Under the pieces are notes generated by a model. It made no database searches. It was not told where the DNA came from and was given only the letters and a program-made list of their open reading frames with translations. From Myxococcales bacterium (GTDB lineage: Bacteria; Myxococcota_A; Polyangia; Palsa-1104; JAEUJZ01): 64,000 nucleotides of DNA. The position numbers and the translations under genes are program-made. The stretch lies in assembly GCA_016794365.1 (NCBI GenBank), contig JAEUKB010000065.1, forward strand, positions 124,001-188,000, written 5' to 3'. Shown piece after piece: positions 1 to 9,336 of the stretch (its first letter is position 1; each line of letters starts with the position of its first letter).

Positions 1-263
1 ATTCAGCGTCGCTTTCCATCCCGGTCATGATCGGCTTCCGAACCGCCGCTCGCACAGGTCGCGAAGGCAGTGGACCCGATTCACCGTCAAACTCGTTGGT
101 GTCAAGTGGCGCGCTATGCATGATGCTGTCCATCCGACATGTAGGACACGAGGTTACCCTCGCACACCCTACGGTCAAGTTTCGAGGCCAAGGCTGAACG
201 TCGAATCGTAGAAGGCAACGCGTCACCTGGCAAAAACCGCGACCGTTTGCGCGCGGTGCTATC

Positions 264-1619
264 GTGCCCGCCATGCCTCTTGCGCCGGGCCCAACGGAAT
301 TTCAGAACATGCTGCTCGCCCCCAAGATCTTGTCCGATCCGCGTGGACCGATCCTGGATCTGACCGCGCGCTACGGACGGATTTGGCGCTCGCGAACGCT
401 GACGCAGCGTGGGCTGCGCGACATGGTGTGGCTGCTCGGTGTAGAGCACAACGAGCGCATCCTTGGGCCCGCGCACAGAGACGACTTTTCCTGGTACGAG
501 GGCTACAGCTTTTCGATGGAGCCGCTGTTCGGACGCGACATCTTGTTTCTGTCCGATGATCAGCCAGAGCTGGGACGCGAAGGTGCGCACAGGCGAAGAC
601 ATCGCCTGCTGATTCCGGCGTTTTCCACCAAGCTCGATGGTCAGTATCTGCCCGCGATGGCGCAGATCATGGCGCGCTACTTGGAAGAGCTGCCGCTTGG
701 ACAGCCGGTGGACTTGGCGCAGACGATCAAGCAGGTGACGTTTCACGTCGTGGCGCAGCTTTTGTTTGGCGCAGAGCCCGAAGCGCTTCCGCAGCTCCTG
801 CACTGGTTTGAACAGATTGGGCTCGGGCTGTTTTCGCTGGTTCACTTGCGGATTCCCGGGCTGCCGTTTTATCGCGCGAGTCGGGCTCGGAAGATGCTGG
901 CCCAGTACATCGAGGGACGAATCAGCCTGTATCGCTCGGGGCAGGCCGAGTCGCCGACGTTTTTGGCGCAGCTCCTATCGGCGGAAGGCGAAGACGGTGA
1001 GCGACTGAACAGCGAGACGCTGGTGTCCGAGCTGCTCGCGTTTCTGTTTGCTGGCTACGACACGACAGCCAGCATGCTTACGTCGGTGCTCCTCGCGCTG
1101 TCGGAAAATCCGGTGGTGATGCTGCAACTGCGCGAAGAGCTGTCCTCGCTGGATTTGGCGAGCGTGCTCAGCGGACAGCTTGCAGACACGCCATATCTCG
1201 ACGCGGTGCTATCGGAAACAGAGCGACTGTATCCTCCGCTGACCTTTGCCCTGCGCGGTGCGATGCGCGATCTGGAAATCTCCGGCTACACGATTCGCAG
1301 AGGCGATCGCGTGACGTACAGCCCGTACTTCACAGGTCGCGATCCCGAGCTATTTGCCGATCCACTGCGCTTTGATCCGCTGCGCTTTTATCAAAAGAAG
1401 CCGCGTCCGTATTCGCTGCTGGGCTTTGGCGGAGGTCATCGTCCGTGCATCGGCAAGCGCTTTGCGCTGTGGGAAATGCGGCTGTTTGTGGCTCAGCTGC
1501 TGCTGCGTTTTGATGTGAAGTTTGGGCCGCAACGGTCCGATGCGGTCTACTTCAATCCGACGATGCAGCGCCGAGATGGCTTTTGGGGTTCACTTTCTTT
1601 GAACCGAGCGGCGACGTAG
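264..1619 (+). CDS. Cytochrome P450
   Basis: Haem-thiolate monooxygenase of normal soluble length (about 450 residues). Three P450 signatures are visible: the I-helix AGYDTTAS, the K-helix ExxR as ETERLYPP, and the haem loop FGGGHRPCIGKRF with the ligand Cys near residue 392. There is no N-terminal membrane anchor. The first possible start is GTG at 264; ATG at 273 gives three fewer residues and is equally plausible, and neither has a clear Shine-Dalgarno sequence. The next gene, a carotenoid-type desaturase, begins 21 bases after the stop on the same strand, so the two are probably co-transcribed and the substrate may be an isoprenoid or carotenoid. That is inference; the sequence does not give the substrate. 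No gene was recognised in the 263 bases upstream. Confidence 0.95.
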   Translation: MPAMPLAPGPTEFQNMLLAPKILSDPRGPILDLTARYGRIWRSRTLTQRGLRDMVWLLGVEHNERILGPAHRDDFSWYEGYSFSMEPLFGRDILFLSDDQPELGREGAHRRRHRLLIPAFSTKLDGQYLPAMAQIMARYLEELPLGQPVDLAQTIKQVTFHVVAQLLFGAEPEALPQLLHWFEQIGLGLFSLVHLRIPGLPFYRASRARKMLAQYIEGRISLYRSGQAESPTFLAQLLSAEGEDGERLNSETLVSELLAFLFAGYDTTASMLTSVLLALSENPVVMLQLREELSSLDLASVLSGQLADTPYLDAVLSETERLYPPLTFALRGAMRDLEISGYTIRRGDRVTYSPYFTGRDPELFADPLRFDPLRFYQKKPRPYSLLGFGGGHRPCIGKRFALWEMRLFVAQLLLRFDVKFGPQRSDAVYFNPTMQRRDGFWGSLSLNRAAT

Positions 1620-1640
1620 CCAGCATCCAAGCTGCCTGAC

Positions 1641-3260
1641 ATGACCACTTCGTTAGCAAGACGATCCGCTGCGCCGTCCGTGCTCGTGATTGGCGGTGGC
1701 ATAGGTGGACTGAGCGTTGCGATTCGACTGCTTGCCCAAGGCCACGACGTGACGGTGCTGGAGCGCGCGCAGACTCCGGGCGGTAAGATGCGGCAGGTTT
1801 TCGTCGGTGGACTGCCGTTTGATGCCGGGCCCAGCGTGATGACGCTTCCGTGGGTTCTCGACGAGTTGTGCGAGACAGCCGGGGTTCGTCGCGCGGACTT
1901 GATTCGCCTGACGCCGCTCGATCCGCTCTGTCGCCACTTCTTTGCCGATGGCTCGCAGCTCGATCTGTTCAACGATGATCCGTGCGACGGACGAAGCCCA
2001 AGTGATGCCGCGTGGGCGCGCTCGACCGAGGAAATCCGTCGGGTCTGTGGCAGTCGCTCTGCCGAGGAATACCGTCGCTTTCGCTGGCACGCTGCACGCA
2101 TCTACCAAGCCGTCGAGCGTCCCTTTATGAAGAGTCCGATTCCGCGCAATCCGCTCGGGCTGATGCTGCAAAACCGAGTGCGAGATGTGTTTGGACTGTG
2201 GCGCATCGATGCGTGGCGGACGCTGTGGAACGGACTTGGGCGCTTCTTTTCCGACGAGCGACTGCGGATGTTGTTTGCGCGCTATGCGACCTATTCGGGG
2301 GCGGATCCGTTCGTCGCTCCGGGGACGCTGGCGGTGATTCCTCACGTCGAGCAAGGCTTCGGGGTCTACGCCGTCGAAGGTGGCATGTATCGCGTCGCAG
2401 AGGCCTTGGCCGAGCTGGTTCAGCGTCTTGGCGGACGGATTCGCTACGGCGCGCAGGTGGATCGGCTGGTGCTGGATGAAGCAAACCACCGAGTGGTGTC
2501 CGTCGAGGTATCCGGCGAGCGTTTGTCCGCCGATCTGATCGTCGCAAACTGTGATGTTCAGCAGCTATATGAGCGAATGCTCGACGGAACGCGACTTGCG
2601 GACAAGCTGCGGAAGAGATATGACGCGCTGCCTCCGTCGCTGTCTGCCTGTCTTCACCTGACCGTCGCGAGTGACGCGCAGAAGCTGCCTTTGTGTCATC
2701 ACAACGTCTTTTTCACCAAAGACTATCGACACGAGTTTGCGGAGCTTCAGTCAGGACCACCGACGGACCCAACCGTTTATCTGTGCAATCCCGACTTCGC
2801 GCAGGACACGCAGCGCTGGTTTTTCCTGACCAATGCTCCGGCGCTGCCTCGAGCGAACCATGTACACGAACCTGCGACGCAAGCAGAGCCATGGACCGAT
2901 GCGCTGATCGATCGCTGTCGAGAGCGCGTGAAGGACAAGCTTGCACGACACGGAATCGACTATGCGCGTCACAAAATCGCCGAAGCGGCTGTTTCTCCCG
3001 CGACGTTTGCAGCGCTGTTTCCATCGAGCCGAGGTGCGATCTATGGCTCGGCTGCGTCGCTGAAAATGGCGGCTTTTGTGCGGCCTCCGAATGTGCTGCC
3101 GGGACTTACGAACCTGTTCTGCGTCGGTGGAGGAACCCATCCAGGTGCTGGCGTTCCGATGGTGATGTTGTCGGCGCAGATCGTCGCTGGTTTGATCGCT
3201 CAACGCTTTCCGAGCGGTCCGCACGTCGCCAAGTCTTTGCAAAGCGCAGGTTCGCGCTAA
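1641..3260 (+). CDS. Phytoene desaturase / carotenoid oxidoreductase family (CrtI-like) flavoprotein
   Basis: FAD-dependent desaturase or isomerase of the CrtI/CrtD family, 539 residues. The N-terminal dinucleotide fold GGGIGGLSVAIRL is followed by ERAQTPGGKM and DAGPSVMTLPWVL. The C-terminal FAD signature is present as GGGTHPGAGVPMVMLSAQ. Length and both signatures match bacterial CrtI-type enzymes, which act on membrane-bound polyenes. Because it follows a P450 by 21 bases, a two-step modification of a carotenoid or related isoprenoid is likely. The rest of a carotenoid pathway (crtB, crtE) is not in this window, so it could equally be a CrtD, CrtN or CrtO-type enzyme. Confidence 0.9.
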   Translation: MTTSLARRSAAPSVLVIGGGIGGLSVAIRLLAQGHDVTVLERAQTPGGKMRQVFVGGLPFDAGPSVMTLPWVLDELCETAGVRRADLIRLTPLDPLCRHFFADGSQLDLFNDDPCDGRSPSDAAWARSTEEIRRVCGSRSAEEYRRFRWHAARIYQAVERPFMKSPIPRNPLGLMLQNRVRDVFGLWRIDAWRTLWNGLGRFFSDERLRMLFARYATYSGADPFVAPGTLAVIPHVEQGFGVYAVEGGMYRVAEALAELVQRLGGRIRYGAQVDRLVLDEANHRVVSVEVSGERLSADLIVANCDVQQLYERMLDGTRLADKLRKRYDALPPSLSACLHLTVASDAQKLPLCHHNVFFTKDYRHEFAELQSGPPTDPTVYLCNPDFAQDTQRWFFLTNAPALPRANHVHEPATQAEPWTDALIDRCRERVKDKLARHGIDYARHKIAEAAVSPATFAALFPSSRGAIYGSAASLKMAAFVRPPNVLPGLTNLFCVGGGTHPGAGVPMVMLSAQIVAGLIAQRFPSGPHVAKSLQSAGSR

Positions 3261-3328
3261 GATGCCCGCGCTTTCTGCAATCGCTCCGGTCCAAGCTGGA
3301 CCGCTTCAAGGTTTCGAGGAGAACTCAC

Positions 3329-3607
3329 ATGTCGCGCATCGTTCACTGTCGCAAGCTGGGTAAAGAACTTCCGGGTCTCGACTTCGTTCCGTTCGACGAC
3401 GAGCTGGGCAATCGGCTCTACAACGAGGTGTCGGCGCAAGGCTGGCAGATGTGGCTCGAGCACTCGAAGATGCTCATCAACGAATACCGGCTCGATCTGG
3501 TGACGCAGCAAGCGTTCGACTTTCTGCACAAGCGCTGCGAAGAGTTCTTCTTCGGTGATGGCTCGGAGCTGCCCAAAGAGTTCGTCGCGCCGCAGCACAA
3601 GCACTAG
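3329..3607 (+). CDS. yggX: Fe(2+)-trafficking / oxidative damage protection protein (YggX family)
   Basis: Small cytoplasmic protein of 92 residues. Family members protect iron-sulfur clusters and are thought to handle labile iron. Family hallmarks are the start MSRIVHCRKLGKELPGLD, the central GWQMWLEHSKMLINEYRL and the C-terminal EEFFFG. The start at 3329 is preceded by a good ribosome-binding site (GAGGAG about 7 bases upstream) and gives the normal family length. It lies 68 bases after the desaturase and 2 bases before the thioesterase gene, so it is probably part of the same transcript. Confidence 0.95.
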   Translation: MSRIVHCRKLGKELPGLDFVPFDDELGNRLYNEVSAQGWQMWLEHSKMLINEYRLDLVTQQAFDFLHKRCEEFFFGDGSELPKEFVAPQHKH

Positions 3608-3609
3608 CG

Positions 3610-4020
3610 ATGGGCTTTCGTACGTCCGTTCAGGTTCGCTTCGGCGACGTAGATCACGCGGGCATCGTCTATTACCCGCACTTTTTCATCTACTTTCACG
3701 AAGCGTTCGAGGACTTCTTCAACGACGCTGGGATTAGCTACGTTCAGCTTCTTGACGAGCGACGCATTGGCTTTCCGACGGTTCACGTCGAGACAGACTA
3801 CAAAGCGCCGCTGCGTTACGGCGATCGGCTCGATATCGAGGTCTCGGTGTCGAAGCTGACCAATCGCTCGGTGAAGATGCGCTACGACGGCTATCGACAT
3901 CGCGACGGTAAGCTGTCGGTGTCTTGCTCGATCACCACCGTCTGCGTCGATATGAACACTTTTTCCTCGCGAGAGATTCCCCCGGATCTGCGCGAGCTCT
4001 TCGAGCGCTTTTTGGCATGA
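3610..4020 (+). CDS. Acyl-CoA thioesterase, YbgC / 4-hydroxybenzoyl-CoA thioesterase family
   Basis: Hot-dog-fold thioesterase of 136 residues. The family catalytic segment is near the N-terminus: VRFGDVDHAGIVYYPHFF, with the conserved Asp in DxDxxGIVYYPxxF. The substrate cannot be read from the sequence; relatives hydrolyse short-chain or aromatic acyl-CoA, or act with the Tol-Pal system. No tol-pal genes are adjacent. Start ATG lies 2 bases after the yggX stop, and its stop overlaps the next gene in ATGA, indicating translational coupling. Confidence 0.93.
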   Translation: MGFRTSVQVRFGDVDHAGIVYYPHFFIYFHEAFEDFFNDAGISYVQLLDERRIGFPTVHVETDYKAPLRYGDRLDIEVSVSKLTNRSVKMRYDGYRHRDGKLSVSCSITTVCVDMNTFSSREIPPDLRELFERFLA

Positions 4021-4886
4021 ACGCTCCTCGAAAAGCTGGAATGGCGGCGGTGCTGCGTCCACAGATGTCAGACGACGGACCCGACTTTGCGGTGCTGCTT
4101 GTCCGACGGAGTCAGCGCGCCAGCTTTATGGCCAACGCCTACGTGTTTCCCGGCGGTCGCGTCGATCCTGCGGATGCAGAGGTCGATCCCGATGCTCCCA
4201 GTCGCTATGCCGCCGCGCGTGAGCTGACGGAAGAGGCTGGACTGTCGGTCGCAGAACCCAAGACGCTGGTGCGATTTGCACACTGGATCACTCCGTCGGC
4301 AGAGCCAAAGCGCTTCGATGCGGACTGTTATCTGCTCTCGCTCGAATGGACGACCCCCCGTCACGACGGTGGCGTCCAAGTCGATGGTCGCGAGGTCTTC
4401 GATCCACTGTGGCTGACACCTCGGGAAGCGCTCGCCCGCTATCAGGCTGGAGCGCTGAACTTGCCGCCACCGACGGTTTGTACGATCGAAGAGCTGGAAG
4501 CCGAGCGACTGCGAACCCTTCATGATCTGCGGACCGTAGAGTCGCTTTCTTCGTCGCTGCCAGACGCTTCGGCGCTTCTAGACGCTTCGACGCTGGTTTC
4601 CGCGCTGCTTTCTTCCTGCCGACAGCGTGTGCCGTATCCGCTGCTGCCGAAGCTGATTTCCCAGCCCGATGGCGATGGCATTGCGATCGTGATGCCGTGG
4701 GATCCTCACTTTGCGGAGCTGCCGGGCGAAGGAACGAGCTGGCCGGGAGTTGCAGCCAATGCGCAAGCGGTGCCGCAGCGAATTACGCGCTGTGTCCTGT
4801 CGCTGGCCAAAGCCGATGAGACGTACGCGGTTCGGCCCGAGAACTCGCAGTCGGTGCGCTGGCAGATCGAGCGTCTTCCGCAGTAG
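4017..4886 (+). CDS. Nudix hydrolase
   Basis: Nudix superfamily pyrophosphohydrolase of 289 residues, longer than minimal MutT-type enzymes. The Nudix box is visible with an insertion: GGRVDPADAE, then AAARELTEEAGL carrying the REXXEE metal-binding core. The start at 4017 is chosen because it overlaps the thioesterase stop (ATGA) and removes an upstream extension that would lie in another gene. The long C-terminal part resembles NUDT7/NUDT19-like coenzyme A-type members in general shape only. A CoA-ester or CoA substrate would fit the neighbouring thioesterase, but this is inference. Confidence 0.85.
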   Translation: MNAPRKAGMAAVLRPQMSDDGPDFAVLLVRRSQRASFMANAYVFPGGRVDPADAEVDPDAPSRYAAARELTEEAGLSVAEPKTLVRFAHWITPSAEPKRFDADCYLLSLEWTTPRHDGGVQVDGREVFDPLWLTPREALARYQAGALNLPPPTVCTIEELEAERLRTLHDLRTVESLSSSLPDASALLDASTLVSALLSSCRQRVPYPLLPKLISQPDGDGIAIVMPWDPHFAELPGEGTSWPGVAANAQAVPQRITRCVLSLAKADETYAVRPENSQSVRWQIERLPQ

Positions 4887-4914
4887 CGATGCTTGTCGCA
4901 GCGCCGACGCATGC

Positions 4915-4970
4915 AGTGACGTTTTTGTGCTGCGTTCTTTTGGCGGCCAGCTTACGCTGAGAACGTCACT
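4915..4970. promoter_or_regulatory. Overlapping inverted repeats upstream of the glycosyltransferase gene
   Basis: A 9 bp perfect inverted repeat, AGTGACGTT at 4915-4923 and AACGTCACT at 4962-4970, flanks a second one, CGTTCT at 4933-4938 and AGAACG at 4960-4965. The right arms overlap, so in RNA the two stems would exclude each other. This could be a terminator, an attenuator or an operator; nothing in the sequence decides between them. Confidence 0.35.
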
Positions 4971-4982
4971 TCTCCTTTTGCG

Positions 4983-6275
4983 ATGCGCATCCTGCTCCTG
5001 AACCAGTTCTATTACCCAGACATTGCAGCGACGGCGCAGCTCTGTACCGATTGGGCGGAAGATCTGGCTGCGCGTGGCTTTTCTGTGACGGTTTTGTGCG
5101 GCAGCGGACGTTATCGTCAGCCTCACCACGGACGCGCGCCCGAGCCTCTTCACCAGCTGGCTCAAGACGAAGTTCACAACGGGGTTCGCATTGTGCGCGT
5201 GCCGGTGCGCGATGCGCCGCCGCCCATTTCAGCGTCTCCGTCGAAGCGAGAGCAGCTTGAGCGCCTCCTCGGACGTGTCAGTAGCTACGGTCAGTTTTTG
5301 AGCCAAGCGCTGTGGACCCTTCGCGCGCTGCCCAAGCCGGATGTGGTGGTTGCGCTGACGACACCGCCGCTGGTTTCCGCGCTGGGTCTGTGTGCGCAGC
5401 GACTGTTTTCCGCGCAGCTTGTGCTGTGGGTTCAAGATGTGTATCCGGATCTGCTCTCGGCGATGGGTCTGGCACAGCGCGAATCGACGCTGTATCGCGG
5501 CCTATCGCTGTTTTCGCGTGCGCTGTATCGGTCCGCTCAGCGCATCATTGCGCTCGACGAAGCGATGGCGGATCGACTGCTCGATGCCGGAGCCCACTCG
5601 TCGCAGCTTGTCGTGATCGATCACTTTGCTGACTCGCGTGAGCTGTTGCCGCAGCCTCGGCTGCCAAACAGCGTGCGTGCAGAGCTGGGTCTGTCCGATG
5701 AGTTTGTGGTCTGTTACGCCGGAAATCACGGACGAGGACACGACTTCGATACGATCGTCGCGGCGCTCTGTGCGCAGTCTGCGTCGCTGTCTGATGGTCC
5801 ACCGATTCACTGGCTCTTCGTCGGAGACGGAGACGAAAAGGCCAAGCTGCTGGCGCGGATTCCGACGAATCTGCACGGCTTGGTTCACTCGCTGCCGCCG
5901 CAGGCTCGGGCTAGGCTTGCAGACGTGCTCTCAGCAGGTGATGTCGGACTCATCTCGGTCAAAGCGGCGATGCAGGGACTGCTCGCGCCGAGCAAGCTCT
6001 ATGGGCTGCTCGCGTCGGGACGACCGATTGCCTACATTGGACCCGAGCGCGGACGCATTCCCGCACTGCTGCGCGACGAAGAGCTGGGAATTTCTGTACG
6101 AAACGGTGACGGAGCCGCGCTGCTTTTGGGTCTGCGTCAGCTTGCTCAAGATCCGATGCGCTGGCGTGCGATGGCTGCGCGTGCTCGTGAGCTGTTCGAG
6201 ACGCGCTTTGACAAGCCGCTGGCGATGGCTGCGCATGCCCAAGTGTTAGAAAGTCTGCGACGGGAGCCGCGATGA
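4983..6275 (+). CDS. Glycosyltransferase family 4 (WcaI/WbuB-like)
   Basis: GT-B fold glycosyltransferase of 430 residues for envelope or exopolysaccharide assembly. The N-terminus MRILLLNQFYYPDIAATAQL, the segment VLWVQDVYPDLLSAMG and the C-terminal donor-binding region (LLAPSKLYGLLASGRPIAYI) are typical of WcaI/WbuB-type transferases acting on lipid-linked sugars. Its stop overlaps the start of the following sugar-phosphate transferase gene (ATGA), so the two products probably work in one glycan pathway: the next gene makes the lipid-linked first sugar and this one adds another. Sugar identity is not known. Confidence 0.9.
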   Translation: MRILLLNQFYYPDIAATAQLCTDWAEDLAARGFSVTVLCGSGRYRQPHHGRAPEPLHQLAQDEVHNGVRIVRVPVRDAPPPISASPSKREQLERLLGRVSSYGQFLSQALWTLRALPKPDVVVALTTPPLVSALGLCAQRLFSAQLVLWVQDVYPDLLSAMGLAQRESTLYRGLSLFSRALYRSAQRIIALDEAMADRLLDAGAHSSQLVVIDHFADSRELLPQPRLPNSVRAELGLSDEFVVCYAGNHGRGHDFDTIVAALCAQSASLSDGPPIHWLFVGDGDEKAKLLARIPTNLHGLVHSLPPQARARLADVLSAGDVGLISVKAAMQGLLAPSKLYGLLASGRPIAYIGPERGRIPALLRDEELGISVRNGDGAALLLGLRQLAQDPMRWRAMAARARELFETRFDKPLAMAAHAQVLESLRREPR

Positions 6276-7720
6276 GAGCCGTCGGTTTCGGACTGCTGCT
6301 GTCGCTGCTGTTGTCGCTTGTGCTGACGCCGCTGGCTGGACGCGTCGCGCTGTGGCTCAAGGCGCTCGATCCATTTTCGGCGCGCAAGCTGCTTCGTCCA
6401 TCGCAGGTTCCTCGGCTCGGCGGAGTTGCGATTGCGCTGGCATTTTATCTGACGGTGACGCTGCTTTGGTCGTCGGGCAGCGTGGTGGCGCGAGCGACGC
6501 TTCAGCAAGGAACACCGGTCTTGCCGATTCTGCTCGGCGGTGTCCCGATGCTGCTGCTCGGCATTGTCGATGATCTGCGCGGGCTGCGAGCCTTGCCGAA
6601 GCTGCTCGTCGAGATTGTGGTTGCGCTGTTTTTGTACAGCCAAGGGCTTCGGGTGCTCGGGACCACGGGTCCGACGGGTCCGATCGAGCTATCGCAGCTT
6701 CTGTCCGCGCTGGTGACGGTGGCGTGGATCGTCGGTGTCGTCAATGCGGTCAACTTGATCGATGGGCTCGACGGGTTGGCATCGGGAGTTGCGGTCATTG
6801 CGCTCGGAACCACAACGGTGGCTGCGCTGATCCGTGGCGACTTGCTGCTGGCTTTTGTCGCCGGTTCTCTCGCGGGCGCGACGCTCGGCTTTCTTCGCTA
6901 CAACTTCAATCCTGCGTCGATCTTTATGGGCGACTCGGGGAGCCTGTTTTTGGGCTATCTGCTGGCGACGATGTCGATCTGGTCGGTTCGCAAGTCAGCG
7001 ACGGCGGTTTTGGTGATTTTTCCGGTCGTTGCGCTCGGTCTGCCGCTGCTCGATACCGGACTGACGATCTCTCGACGGTTTTTGGCGGGACGACCGGTGA
7101 TGCAGGCCGATCGCGATCACGTTCATCATCGTCTGCTGCTGATGGGCTTGCCGGTGCGACGAGCGGTGCTGTGGCTGTACGTCGCGTGCTTGGTATTTGG
7201 CGCGCTGTCGCTGCTGATGGTGCTCGGCGGACCGCTGCTGTCGCGATTCGGACTTGTTTTGGCGATCTGCTTCGCGCTGCTGCTCGGGCATCGGCTGGGC
7301 TATCTGCGTGGCGGACCGCAAGGCTTGTGGGCGGCGCTGGCGCGGCGACGTCGCACCCAGCAGCTTTTGCGCGCGATGGATGCGCTGTCGCTGAAGCTGG
7401 AAAGCTGTCAGACCGTGTCCGACGTGGAAGACCAGCTTGCGCAGTTTGGTCAGCTTCTGGAACTTCCGCTGCGTCTCAAGCTCGATTCGATGATGGATGA
7501 GCCGATGCCAAGCGCTGCGCAGCCTGCTGTGATGCACGAGCCGAGCGACGGCTTTCCGGTGGTGGTGCCGGGCAAGCAAGGCCGCTTGCTTGGGTATCTG
7601 CGGCTCGAATCGCCGTCGCGCTCGGTCAATCCCGACGAGCGCACGCTGATCGGACTGCTCTGTGACTCGCTGGGACCGACGCTGGACCGAGTCACGCGCA
7701 CACCATCGCCGAGCGCGTAA
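6272..7720 (+). CDS. Undecaprenyl-phosphate sugar-1-phosphate transferase (WecA/MraY family)
   Basis: Polytopic membrane enzyme of 482 residues that transfers a sugar-1-phosphate, in this subgroup usually GlcNAc-1-P, to undecaprenyl phosphate. Family motifs are VNLIDGLDGLASG, the Asp-rich FMGDSGSLFLGYLLA and DRDHVHHRLLLMG, the last being the HxHHRLL-type motif of WecA-like members. About ten hydrophobic segments span residues 1-345. A soluble C-terminal extension of about 130 residues follows the last membrane segment and is not part of the basic enzyme. It is translationally coupled to the glycosyltransferase upstream and convergent with gpmI. Confidence 0.93.
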   Translation: MRAVGFGLLLSLLLSLVLTPLAGRVALWLKALDPFSARKLLRPSQVPRLGGVAIALAFYLTVTLLWSSGSVVARATLQQGTPVLPILLGGVPMLLLGIVDDLRGLRALPKLLVEIVVALFLYSQGLRVLGTTGPTGPIELSQLLSALVTVAWIVGVVNAVNLIDGLDGLASGVAVIALGTTTVAALIRGDLLLAFVAGSLAGATLGFLRYNFNPASIFMGDSGSLFLGYLLATMSIWSVRKSATAVLVIFPVVALGLPLLDTGLTISRRFLAGRPVMQADRDHVHHRLLLMGLPVRRAVLWLYVACLVFGALSLLMVLGGPLLSRFGLVLAICFALLLGHRLGYLRGGPQGLWAALARRRRTQQLLRAMDALSLKLESCQTVSDVEDQLAQFGQLLELPLRLKLDSMMDEPMPSAAQPAVMHEPSDGFPVVVPGKQGRLLGYLRLESPSRSVNPDERTLIGLLCDSLGPTLDRVTRTPSPSA

Positions 7721-7741
7721 CGGTCTTTGTATTTGTAGACG

Positions 7742-9286
7742 CTACGGATTGATCAGCGACTTGCCGGTCATCTCGGCGGGAACTGGCAGTCCCATGATCG
7801 TCAGCACCGTCGGAGCCACATCAGCCAGTCCGCCCGGATGAAGCGTTCGCTGTTGTAGCTCATCATCGACGAGGATGCACGGCACGGGATTGGTCGTGTG
7901 CGCGGTGTGCGGTTGGCCAGTGGTTTCGTCGAGCATCTGCTCACAGTTGCCATGATCAGCGGTGATCAGCACGGCGGTTCCGGTCTTCGTCGCAGCTTCG
8001 ACGATTCGCGCCAAGCACTGATCGATCGTCTCGACGGCGGATACTGCGGCGGGAAGGATGCCGGTGTGTCCCACCATGTCGGGATTGGCGAAGTTGATCA
8101 GGATGAATGCGTATTGTTTGCTCTCGATGGCTGTAACAGCACCGTCGGTGACTTCGCTGGCGCTCATCGCTGGAGCCAGGTCATACGTGGCAATGTCGCG
8201 ACGAGACGGCACGAGCCGACGATCTTCATTTGGATACGGCGCTTCGACGCCACCGTTGAAGAAGAACGTGACGTGCGCGTACTTTTCCGTCTCAGCGGTG
8301 CGGAACTGTTTCAGTCCCAGCCCGGACAGGTACTCGCCCAGGTTGTTCGACAGCGACTGCGGAGCAAATGCCGTCGGCAAGCCAAGCTTTGCGTCGTACT
8401 GCGTCAGGCACACGTAGCGAGCCAGCTTGGGTGGTTTGCCTCGGTCAAAGGCATCAAACTTCTGTTCGGTGAGCGCTCGACTGATCTCCCGGGCTCGATC
8501 CGCGCGGAAGTTCCAGAACACCACCGCGTCGCCATCTTGGATGGTTGCGACGGCGCGTCCGTGCTCGGTCAAGACGATCGGCTGGATAAACTCGTCAGTT
8601 TCGCCTCGGGAATAGGCGGCTTCGATCGCGGCGGCGGCTCCCGCACTGGCTGGCTCTGGACGACCTTCGCCGCGAGTCAGCAAGCGATAGCCTCGGGCCA
8701 CTCGTTCCCAGCGGTTGTCGCGATCCATCGAGTAAAAGCGACCAGCCAGCGACGCAACACGACCCACACCGATGGCTGCGAGCTTGGCTTCGACTTCACG
8801 CAAATAACCAGCAGCCGACTGCGGTGGCGTATCTCTTCCGTCGAGAAATGCATGCCATGCGACGCGCGTGAGTCCATGTCGCTTGGCCAGCTCGACGACC
8901 GCGTAGCCATGTTCCAGCGTCGAATGGATACCGCCCGGTGAGTTCAGCCCGAGCAGATGCAGCGTTCCGCCACTTGCTTTGACCGCTTCCACGGCGGCGA
9001 CTAGCTCGGGATTTGTGAAGAAATCACCGTCGGAGATCGACTTGCTGATGCGTACCAAGTCTTGATAGACGATTCGTCCGCCGCCAAGGATGGTGTGACC
9101 GACCTCAGAGTTGCCCATCTGTCCGTCGGGAAGTCCAACGGAAAAGCCAGAGCACTCTAGCAGCGTCGTCGGATACTGCGACAGAAGACGCGGCCACGTC
9201 TGCTTGTGGGCCAGATACACGGCGTTGGCATCGGTTTGCTCGCGATGGCCAAGACCATCGAGCACGATCAGAACGACAGATTTCAT
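7742..9286 (-). CDS. gpmI: 2,3-bisphosphoglycerate-independent phosphoglycerate mutase
   Basis: Glycolytic/gluconeogenic enzyme converting 3-phosphoglycerate to 2-phosphoglycerate, with two Mn ions. Length is 514 residues, as expected. The N-terminal metal-binding Asp is in IVLDGLG (D10), the phosphorylated serine is S60 in DGQMGNSEVGHT, and other signatures are FLDGRDTPP, NFRADRAREI and ITADHGNCE. Start ATG gives the family N-terminus. A MutT-like gene lies 50 bases upstream on the same strand, so the two may share a transcript. Confidence 0.98.
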   Translation of the reverse strand: MKSVVLIVLDGLGHREQTDANAVYLAHKQTWPRLLSQYPTTLLECSGFSVGLPDGQMGNSEVGHTILGGGRIVYQDLVRISKSISDGDFFTNPELVAAVEAVKASGGTLHLLGLNSPGGIHSTLEHGYAVVELAKRHGLTRVAWHAFLDGRDTPPQSAAGYLREVEAKLAAIGVGRVASLAGRFYSMDRDNRWERVARGYRLLTRGEGRPEPASAGAAAAIEAAYSRGETDEFIQPIVLTEHGRAVATIQDGDAVVFWNFRADRAREISRALTEQKFDAFDRGKPPKLARYVCLTQYDAKLGLPTAFAPQSLSNNLGEYLSGLGLKQFRTAETEKYAHVTFFFNGGVEAPYPNEDRRLVPSRRDIATYDLAPAMSASEVTDGAVTAIESKQYAFILINFANPDMVGHTGILPAAVSAVETIDQCLARIVEAATKTGTAVLITADHGNCEQMLDETTGQPHTAHTTNPVPCILVDDELQQRTLHPGGLADVAPTVLTIMGLPVPAEMTGKSLINP

Positions 9287-9336
9287 ACTGAGGATGCTAC
9301 CGAAAGAGGTGGGTAGCTGACGAGAGGCTGTGTGGG

